NCBI GenBank assembly: GCA_029721435.1
Contig: CM056573.1
Coordinates: 50,132,501 to 50,196,500, forward strand
Length of the DNA: 64,000 bases
Direction of reading: 5' to 3'
From: Gymnothorax reevesii
Taxonomy: Eukaryota; Chordata; Actinopteri; Anguilliformes; Muraenidae
The stretch's first letter is position 1, and each line of letters starts with the position of its first letter. Made by a program: the position numbers and the translations under genes. Below are positions 55,686 to 64,000 of the stretch, one piece after another. The notes beneath the pieces are model-generated. The model saw only the letters and a list, made by a program, of their open reading frames with translations. It was not told the DNA's origin and did no database searches.

Positions 55686-56910
55686 CAATGACTTTATCAC
55701 AAACATGGTCACAGATGGAGTCTGGGGTATAAGGGGTCACTGAATGGTTTTGTGAGTATGAAAATTATCATAAGCATACCCTACCACCTTTACAGTCACA
55801 TTATCTCAAACCAATTGAACCCCAATTGGAGATTTTGGAACAAAGTGGAGGATACTGATCTCCTTTATCACCATCCTAAAAATGAAGAAATACCTCTCGG
55901 AATGTACTCCATCCCTTCAGTGGCATTTTACACTTTAAAATCCTATGCGGCATGGTGATGCTGATCTGGCACGGGTGTTCAACACTTTAGTTCAACACTT
56001 TAGTAAGACTGTTAATGTTGATTTTTAGCTGACCAGCCCTATTGGCTGATAAGGTATTGTCATGGTTTGGCGTACGTCGTCCAAAACATTTTTTTTCATT
56101 TTTTTGGCCGAATGAATTTTTGTGTAAATTTGCCATAACAAATGACTAAACGATATCTCCAGTCAGCTTTTTTTGGGGGAAGTTTTGATTTAATAATTTT
56201 TGGATGTTTCATGGGCCCTTAAAATCTTGGCCCCATTCTTAAAGACACGGCATAGACATTTAAAAAAGAATGAGCCTGAAAAAAATTACCTGATAATTTT
56301 TTTTTCTAAATCAGGCAGTCAACTTACCTTGGTATCATTAATATACAGTGCACCACCATTTGATTGAATTGATCGCAGTGGGTCTTGTGGGGGCGCTGTA
56401 CTTTGACATTGGGAGACCATGCAAAATGGCATGTGGAGGCCACATGGTTGCAGATAGAGATTAAGGTTGTATTATTGACATATAAGAAGTTATATATGAA
56501 TTATATTTTGGCAGTGTTAAATTTGACCTCAGATGACTTTGAAAGGTCAAAGTCGAGGTCAAGAAAAATATTAACAATGTTAAAAGATAGGACTTGAAAT
56601 TTTAAAAAATAATTTCTCAAAAAGTCTTCAATAACTTTTTTTCCTAACTCTGGCAATCAACTGACCTTGGTACTCTTGAAGTACTTTTGTACAGTGCGAG
56701 TACCATTTTGATTGAATTTATGGGAATGGACCTAGTGGGAACACTGTGCTTTAACGTTGTGTCTTATAGAGAATGTAAAAAATTGCCTGTGGAAGCTAAA
56801 TGGTCGCAGATTAGGAGATTGTATTATTGACATATAGGAAGTCACATATGACCTATATTTTGGCTATGTTAAAGTTGACCTCAGAAGAACTTGAAAGGTC
56901 AATCAAGGCG
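55686..56910 (+). repeat. Diverged AGGTCA-type units and AT-rich spacer
   Basis: A unit resumes at 55686-55745. Further units appear at about 56430-56570 and 56760-56905, both with GACATATA(G)GAAGT, TTTTGGC(A/T)(G/A)TGTTAAA and GACCTCAGA. The part at 55750-56380 is not clearly repetitive. Confidence 0.65.
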
Positions 56911-57903
56911 TTGTTTGTCCGCCTGGACCTTCTGATGGCGAAGTGCCCTCCTCATCTGGATGTTGGTGTTTTCCAAGACCTTCTCCACCTTAAAGAACCA
57001 GGCGTCCACAGCCGGGACCGCTGTCTGGCTCTGGAACCAGAGGCCAGGTCGCTGTGTGAGCATGCACTGGTAGGGGCTGAGTCCAGTGGAGCTGCTCTTT
57101 AAGAGAAATTTGGGCATATTCCGCCCAGGGCAGGTATTGTGACTAATCCCTCTGGTGCTGGTGGCAGTAGGCCCGGAGGAACCTCCGTAAATCCTGGATG
57201 GCTCTCTCCACTTGCCTGTTCGTCTGAGGGTGGTACCCCGAAGAGAGATTCAGTGTGGCCCCCAGCTTCTTGAAAAAAGCTCTTCAAACACGGGATGTGA
57301 ACTTTGGCCCGCGGTCCGATACTTTGTCCTCTGGGAGGCCAAAGTTGCAGAATACTTGCTCGAACATGGTTTTTGCAACTTGGAGTGCAGATGGTGGTGA
57401 TGGGTAAGGCACAGACTTGTAAAATTTAAAAAAAATCGATCAATGATCACAAGTATGCAGGTGTGACTGTTGTGATTCTGCTTTGGCTCATGTTCTGTTC
57501 TGCTTTGACCATGTTCATGCCTTGTTATTTCTGACTGCCTTTTGTGTTTCTTGATATTTGCTATGCCTGACCATTCTTTGTATGTGTATTTGGTATTTGG
57601 TACTTTGATTAGTTTAATGTATTGTCTTAGTTTTTACTTTTCCATGTTTTACATTTTGCCATAGTCATATTCCGGTTCATGTTTTCCATCATGCATTGCA
57701 CTTTGTCTCCCCCGTCTGGTCTCTTGTCTTGTCATTGCACACAGCCCAGTCCTGCGTGTTACTCTTTGGGTGATTTATTGGATTCTGGATTTCAGCCTTC
57801 CTTCCAATCTCGTTTTCTTACTTCGCCTTACTTTTCTATCTTACTAACCATAATAACAGTTTGTTATTCTCGCTAGAAGTTACTAACACTAACTAACATT
57901 GTA

Positions 57904-59405
57904 TTTAGTACAAATGAAAACGCACCACTTGAAAAAAGTCAATATTTAAGTTCAAATGAACTTCAATATAATCTTTATACAACGACAACACTACAGTGAC
58001 GTCACCTGACATGCCAGGTGCAAGAAATGCGAGAATTGTAAGTTAACTGTAACGCTAGGCAATTTTTTGCAAAAACGCAACATCTTGCACGCACACCACG
58101 GGAAAAATGAATTTCACTCTGAATTTGTGCACACATTGCCTTTAAAAGCATGTGAATTTGAATAAAATTTCACTTCTTCACTGACACTTGTGAAACGTCG
58201 ACACTATGCCGCGACTTACAGCCCCTGAACGGGAACGTGCCATAGGCATGCTTCAAATTGGCGCCAGCACCAGGGAAATTGCCAGACGACTACACTGCGC
58301 ACACACAACGATCGCAAGACTCCATCAAAGGTTTCTGCAAACAGGGAGCACTCGGGACCATCCTCGACCGAGTGAACGACATTTGACAACGGCACGTCAG
58401 GACTGTCAGATCGTGTGGGATCATGTCCGAGACCGAACACTACCAGCGACAAGAACGGCTGCTCAAGTCCATGGACGACGGGGATTCATTCACCCCAACA
58501 CCATACGGAACCGTCTACGAGCTGCAGGCCTGCGTGCACGACGTCCTTATTTCGGCCCCATATTGACGGATCGTCACCAAAACCAGCGTCTACAGTGGCC
58601 AAACAGGCACCAGAATTGGCGACTACGACAATGGCACGGTGTCATCTTTTCTGACGAGTCATGATTTCACTTAAGGAACGCAGATGGCCGTATACGTGTT
58701 TGGCGGAGACGTGGTGAACGTTATAACGCCGATTGTGTCATTCAAACGGACCGTTGGGGTGGTGGCAGCGTTATGGTGTGGGGTGGAATAAGCTACCATC
58801 ACAGAACCCCTCTCCATATCTGCAGAGGAAGGGTGAACGGCGTCTACTACCGGGACCAGGTGCTGCAGAACCATGTTGTGCCGTTCTTCAACCAACACCA
58901 CAATGTCCACACGTTCCAACAGGACAACGCTAGGGCACACACTGCAAGGGTGTCCATGCAGTACCTTGCACAGCAGAACATCCCCGTGCTTCAGTGGCCA
59001 GCTCTGTCACCAGACCTCTCCCCTATCGAGCACTTATGAGATGAAATTGGATGACGTCTTTCACGTCGACGCCGGATGGACAACATTCGAGAACTTGAGG
59101 TTGCCCTTGTTCAGGAGTGGAATGCTATCCCTCAGAACACTATCCACAGACTGATCAACTCCATGCGACGACGATGCACCTCATATGTCAATGCAAATGG
59201 CGGTCACACCCGTTATTTACTTTCCTGTTTGACCCCTACACCAGTTAAACCTCTCTTGCTTTAACATTATCGTGAATGAAATTGAATGACGTTTACATTT
59301 CTTCTTAAATCATTCATTATCTCAAATGCATCATACGTATATACTTCAATCAATCCGTGGAGCTATTCCAGATTTCGTGAGTGGTGCGTTTTCATTTGTA
59401 CTCAG
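57904..59405 (+). mobile_element. Tc1/mariner element inside the solo LTR
   Basis: The inverted repeats share AGTACAAATGAAAACGCACC. The right end closes CTCAG before TA (59406-59407), and the left follows TA (57902-57903). Length is 1502 bp. The transposase lies on the plus strand and is in good condition. Confidence 0.93.
58206..59264 (+). pseudogene. DD34E Tc1-like transposase, full length, three stop codons only
   Basis: Begins MPRLTAPERERAIGML at 58206 and keeps a single frame to the stop at 59262-59264, about 352 codons, the usual size. It has two N-terminal helix-turn-helix parts, a GRRG-type linker near 58480, and catalytic blocks VIFSDES (58641-58661), FQQDNARAHTA (near 58914) and SPDLSPIEHL (near 59007). 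The Asp-to-Glu spacing is 34 residues. Nonsense codons at 58662-58664, 59037-59039 and 59052-59054 are all TGA. Two sit where relatives have Arg, as expected from CGA to TGA decay, and one where they have Trp. There is no frameshift. This is the least decayed transposase in the window and so probably among the youngest insertions. Confidence 0.95.
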
Positions 59406-60700
59406 TATACTGTATATAATACTAACATACTAACAAGCACCAAGGGATTCTATTGTTTCACTTACTAATTGATTAACAAGCCCTCTGCACTCGCCCTGTT
59501 CTAGTCTCCGCCTCTTGTCTCTCCCTGATTATCTTTGCTGCATTTTATGTGAAAGCTCCACGTCTTATCATGCTGTCCTTCTTTAATTATCTATGCACAT
59601 TAGAACTCCTTAACTGGAGCTGTTTATCTTTGCATAGGTCGGTCCCGTGATCCCTGTCCACGTTTTGGCTTCTGCCAAATTCCATGTGATCAGGTTCTCC
59701 CTCATGTGCTGCTCCTTTGTAATCAGTCTGACTGTCTGCAGCTGTGTCCCTTACCATGTGACCTCCCCAGAAGTGTATATTAGGTGGCTTCTCACAGCCA
59801 GTCTCTGTCAGATCGTTTTCCTAGTCTTCTTGTGCCACGTTTCTTTTCGCCTTGATTACTCAGTGTTTATTTCTCTGACTGGACTGCCCGACTTTTCGAT
59901 TTTTGCCTTTGTGATTTTTGGATTATTGTTGCATCTGTGAGTTTTGACCTTTTTCTGCCCGACCACGAGATCTGTTTGCTGCCCTGGTTACGATTCGGAT
60001 TACGCCCATTGGATTCTGGTTTTGCTTCTTTGACATTCCTGTGCCTGTGAACCAGACCCATTTCTGTCCGACTACAATTATTGTGATTGCTGACCTGGTT
60101 TTCGATTCTATTTTTGCCCAACTGGATTTTGATTTTTGGAGTGTGCACTTTGTACTTTTGCCCTCTGCCTTGCGGGGGTCCTCCCCCTTTATTAATAAAG
60201 CAAGTTCTACTGCACTGCCTGGTTCTCACGACTGGTTCCTGATCGCACCATTACAGTGACTTTCTGAATCCAGCAGGTCAGGGACAAAATCTACTGCCCT
60301 CGTGATCAAGGTAGCTCAAGGAACTAGAAGTGGCTGTAATTTATCCACGAGCTGCTGGCGCATGATTTGGAGATCGCGCAAATTGTGCACGAGCGCACAG
60401 CTGCCTCCACGTTGGAGGCCAAGTGGGCCCACCAGTATTTTGCTCTCACGAAGACATGAAGGGATGAACGTCTTACCCAATGGAACAGGGGAAGTGGGCG
60501 GATTCTCTCGTATCCCCAACAATATTCTGACCTAACTGCCACTTGATCGAAACAAGAACACAGGAGGGTGGCAGGCTGAAGAAGCAGTATTAGCTTTTTT
60601 GAGTTTGAATTTGAAAGGATGGGAACAGGTATCAGGATGAGAGGACTTGTGCTCAGGGATTTCAAAGCAGCCTGCTAATGTTTAGGACCTAATTAAATAT

Positions 60701-61974
60701 GTGGAGTCCACTTGCAAAGCCTTCTAAGTTAACTTGGTCCATATTTTAGAAAAATCCTTTTTTTTTTTTCTTTTTTGTAGGCATGGAAATTATCTTCCAT
60801 AGATACCAATTTTCACTATACTTAAACTATTAGCCTTGCAGACATAATCCATGAGGGAATTCATAATTTTTTCTTTTTTTTTTTGAAATGACTGATTTTG
60901 CCAGGCAAAGTTGTGATTTAGCAGGTTTTGAAAGTGGAGTAAAAATTTAGCAGGTTTTGACAGTGTTTAAACCGGACCCGTATAGGTGAAGGTATTTGAC
61001 TCAGGACCCACTCTACATGCAATGCATTATGGGACATGAAAGGATATTGTAATGTGAATATAGGCCACTAGATGGCAGTATTTACCTTTTTTTTTTCGTT
61101 AAGCTCAGACTGGAGTCATGTTTAGACATGTCCTGGACATGTCTGGGGCAAGTCCCCGAAAAGTAAAAAAAAAAGAGGTCTAAATGTGGGTGGGGTCTGC
61201 AAAAGAGTATATAAGGAGAAGAATTGAGACAGTAAAGTAGTAGGAGAAATTGCAAGAAGATGACCAGACCTGCCATTCTGTTCAAGACCTGTGACGTTTC
61301 TTTTGTGGATTTCTTTGCCTGTGTTTGAGCATTTTCATCATCCAGGACATCACCAAGCCACCCCCACGAAAAGGGATTGTAAATATTTATGTTTTGTACA
61401 TAATTCAATCTTGGTCTTAGTTGTTAGTTGCTTAGTCGTTATTGTCTTTGTTTTAAAAATTAAATGTGTTTAAGTTGTTAAAACTGTGTCTGTCATCCCT
61501 TGCTGTTGCTGTTGCGTTGTAAATCTAATTACAAATTGGGGCCATAACAATATCATTCGAACTCATAGTGTTCCTTACCTTTCAAGCTTGAGGAGCTTCC
61601 TTTTTGAACCCGTACAAGGAGATTTGTTTGCATTTTCTGCGATCAAAACAAAACTTGAGTCTGCATCCCCCATCTTAAGTTAGAGAAAGCAAAAGCGGAA
61701 CAGGCTATAAAAGTTTATTGGTTCCTTCTATCGAATGAAAACAGAATCACGTTTCCATATTGGCTGATGACAGAATTTGACAGTGTTCCCCCTTGACTTG
61801 GCAGGTTTTGACAGAGTTTCGCTTTTTCTGTGGCAATTTATAACACGATTTAGTAGTTTTTGAAAGTGGAGCTATCAGTGGGACATGCGCAGGTGCCTGA
61901 AAGAGAGGCTAAGGGAGATCTCATTTTTTTTCAAAACTTGACTTAGCAGGTTTTGCAAGTGGACTCCTCATATG
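60701..61974. mobile_element. Possible 1.27-kb inverted-repeat element
   Basis: GTGGAGTCCACTTGCAAAG at 60701-60719 pairs with TTTTGCAAGTGGACTCCTCA at 61951-61970, and similarity continues a little on both sides (TATG outside, CTTAG/CTAAG inside). The interior has direct copies of TTTAGCAGGTTTTG and a GACATGTCCTGGACATGTC motif near 61126-61144. No transposase. A target duplication was not found. It cuts off the upstream part of the Gypsy pol fragment. Confidence 0.55.
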
Positions 61975-64000
61975 TAAAGAGATTTTTTTTTTTTTTTATT
62001 GATGGTAGAGGGCAACCTCGCCCACTAAACTGTTGTTGGTGGATCAGAGACAAGGGGGATGGTGATGATTTTAGGCTTCGTGCTAGTAAGGGAAACCCTA
62101 ACATAGGCAGGTAACCTATATTGTTGGAGTGTTTCTGGAGTGTGGAGAGTTTCATTGCTTTGGGAGGATGCAAATTAGGATTGGAATAGTTTTGCTTCAT
62201 TGAAGTAATGGCTCAATATCTTGTCATTTGATTCTGTGCATACGCATTGGATGTTTTTATTATTCTATCATTTCAGTCTGCAATTTCAAGGTCAGAAGCA
62301 GGGAACTAAGAGACTAAAAGCAGGATGTGCACCTACTGAGATGAGAGAAGCTCAGACAGGAAAATTTGATTATGGCTTCTTCAGTCGTTTTAACATTAAC
62401 AGTGCCAAAGTTTGGCAAAAACCAGAACTTGCGGGAGCATTGTGGTTTATGTAAAATCTCAGCGCAAACAGAAACAGCAGTTAAATATACAAATAAATAA
62501 ATTTTATTGAAATGCAAATAGAGTTTATCTGATTATGCTCAGAGAATATTTTCCTGACTATGAATTACATACACATGCACTCACACAGATCAGTTTCCTT
62601 TTGCAATTGGATATTATTTAAATGTAATGTTATTTGGTATCTTCACATAATCACAGATGAATTTTTGGATAATTAGGTCCATGGATCACCTGTGCTGACC
62701 CCAAGAGAGAGGCATCAGAAGCAGCTATGTGCATGGCTCTTCAACACAGGTGTGTGAAAAATTGAGGTGGCGAAAAATATGAATTATTAATGATGAATTA
62801 AAGTATTATAACAGAAAATCAATAAACATACCTGGCCTGATTAAAATGCAAAATGATCTGGTTTTCCATAATCCAGCACTGTGTAATTATGCCCTCCTGT
62901 TCTGAAACACATTAGCTTTTGCTTTTTTTACACAGCAACAGCACCTGCAAACTTTTGTTTGTTTTGTTGCTGTTGTTGTTTATTTGTTTCATATTTATAA
63001 ATGAATTATTGGATGAATTTCTTCCATCATTTCCTGGATGAATATAAATCATTAATCAGCCTGAGAAGTTTGTGTCTAAAGACTGTACCTCTTACACAAG
63101 CCTGCCCAACTTTTACAGTATTTACCAGATCCATGCTAGATGCCATCGCGACAAATAGTGTGTTTATTAATAATAAAAATAAAAGGTTTTATTTCTATTG
63201 CGCATTTCTTAGACTCAAGGTTGCTTTACATGCCGCACAGAAATACTTATATAAAACAATATAACCATGATACATAATTATATGATAAAAACTGGACTGG
63301 TGTGTTCGGATCAAGAATTAGCTGTCGAAAGTGGAAGAGGAGTATAAAGTGACCACGGATGTGTCAGATTTATAGCATCAACAGTGTGACCAAAGATGAG
63401 CCATGGTTTGGCAAGGTAGGGTTAAACATTATAATGTATCGTATTATGCATTAGCTTGAAATATGAAATATTCAAAAAACTGAATGAAATACAGACTGTA
63501 AAAAAAAAATCATATATGAACGAAGAGCTGAAAAAAAAACTGATGTTATCTTTAAACTATTAGTTGTTATTACATTTTGTGGTCAATGTGCTCATGAGAC
63601 AAATGTTGTGGTTTCTCAGGTTAGATGAAAATGCATTTTGAACCAGGAATTCCCCAGAACTGAGCTTTGAGATACACTGAGGCCTTTTCTTTAGACTACG
63701 TACTGTATGTCCACAGGACATGAATGCTTATGATGTGAAATACCCTTGTTATTCCTAGCTGATCCAGTCAATGACACATCATTAAATATCTCCCATGCTG
63801 TAATCTGGATCCACATTACAATCAAATTTGGCACTGCAACCTTTCAAACAAGTCAAACAAACAGAAATTACATTCTAAAGCAGTGTACATCATAGATGTA
63901 CTGTGCTTATTCCTGATCATAACCATTGGTGACATGTACTCAGTTGAATTTAAAACCGGCATGGGGTTAAATTCCTGGAGGCGGCTCATCTTTAACAGTT
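61975..64000. other. Unassigned 3' end of the window
   Basis: AT-rich DNA with T-runs near 61983-61998 and short ORFs only. No terminal repeat, array or RNA gene was recognised. Confidence 0.45.

Larger units (their letters stand above)
57468..60255 (+). mobile_element. Solo LTR (about 1.28 kb without its insertion)
   Basis: Starts TGTTGTGATTCTGC and ends CGCACCATTACA, giving the usual TG...CA. A 5-bp target duplication, GTGAC, lies at 57463-57467 and 60256-60260. An AATAAA at 60194-60199 sits about 60 bases before the end. No primer-binding site or gag follows on the right; instead the interrupted integrase frame continues. So this is a single LTR left by recombination. Its interior is C/T-rich and has no real ORF. 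The parent is probably Gypsy-like, judged only by duplication length and LTR form. Confidence 0.82.
56899..60665 (-). pseudogene. Ty3/Gypsy integrase fragment split by a solo LTR
   Basis: On the minus strand the N-terminal zinc-binding part (RAKYWWAHLASNVE, then SCTICAISK) lies at 60665-60330, and the first catalytic block (VDFVPDLLDSE) reaches 60261. After the LTR the frame resumes at 57467 with TCILVIIDRF. It then shows VSDRGPKFTS (second Asp, near 57325) and [14 protein letters not shown] (catalytic Glu, near 57225) and a C-terminal region to about 56899. Stop codons and frameshifts occur on both sides. The His pair of the zinc-binding part is not clear. Upstream protease, reverse transcriptase and RNase H are absent, cut off by the element that begins at 60701. 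This is a dead fragment of a retrotransposon, not a host gene. Confidence 0.9.

Noticed and set aside
59647..59940. 97-codon hydrophobic ORF
   Set aside because: Lies in the T-rich interior of the solo LTR, with no start context or family match.
57468..60255. Full 5' LTR followed by gag
   Set aside because: The text after 60255 continues the minus-strand integrase frame after a GTGAC duplication, so it is a solo LTR.

Overview
The window looks like non-coding genomic DNA from a ray-finned (teleost) fish. No host gene can be named with confidence. The evidence is the mix of repeats: many old Tc1/mariner copies with typical fish transposases, several hAT elements and hAT-derived miniature elements with 8-bp target duplications, an RTE-type LINE ending in (ATGG)n, a tRNA-like SINE ending in (ATGG)n, and Ty3/Gypsy pol and LTR remains. 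Base composition is AT-rich. Every long reading frame belongs to a transposable element. The species cannot be told from the sequence.

Layout. 1-5.2 kb: AGGTCA-rich tandem repeats, GC-rich and AT-rich foldbacks, and a clean 756-bp hAT miniature element. 5.3-17.9 kb: three Tc1-like elements with both ends visible (5348-6867, 12827-14374, 16429-17904), one shredded Tc1-like copy (about 7590-9800) and Tc1 end fragments. 18.5-25.5 kb: a 317-bp inverted-repeat element, hAT ends and a nearly full-length RTE-type LINE (21473-24744). 25.9-30.0 kb: a Tc1-like element split by a 3.3-kb element made mostly of 153-bp and ~140-bp tandem units, itself hit by a 206-bp hAT miniature element. 30-35.8 kb: quiet DNA with one unexplained single-pass membrane ORF. 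35.8-37.1 kb: a Tc1 remnant and a foldback. 37.99-44.47 kb: a hAT transposase pseudogene on the minus strand, broken by a Tc1-like element and by a second, internally deleted hAT. 45.5-49.4 kb: a third hAT-like element with a Tc1-like element inside it. 50.7-53.3 kb: a Tc1 fragment split by DNA that carries a hAT end, itself hit by the SINE. 53.3-56.9 kb: AGGTCA-rich tandem repeats again, with a 576-bp inverted-repeat element in one unit. 56.9-60.7 kb: a Gypsy integrase pseudogene interrupted by a solo LTR that is interrupted by a Tc1-like element. 60.7-62 kb: a further inverted-repeat element; the last 2 kb hold nothing I recognise.

How the parts relate: the window is best read as stratigraphy. 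Several insertions can be dated relative to each other because target duplications are exact and, at two sites, joining the flanks continues the interrupted reading frame. All transposases seen carry stop codons, frameshifts or deletions, so none looks active here. I found no convincing new biological system. The most notable items are the nested insertions, the internally deleted hAT that keeps an intact BED finger and intron, the 153-bp array element, and the nuclear-receptor-like half-sites spread by a tandem repeat.
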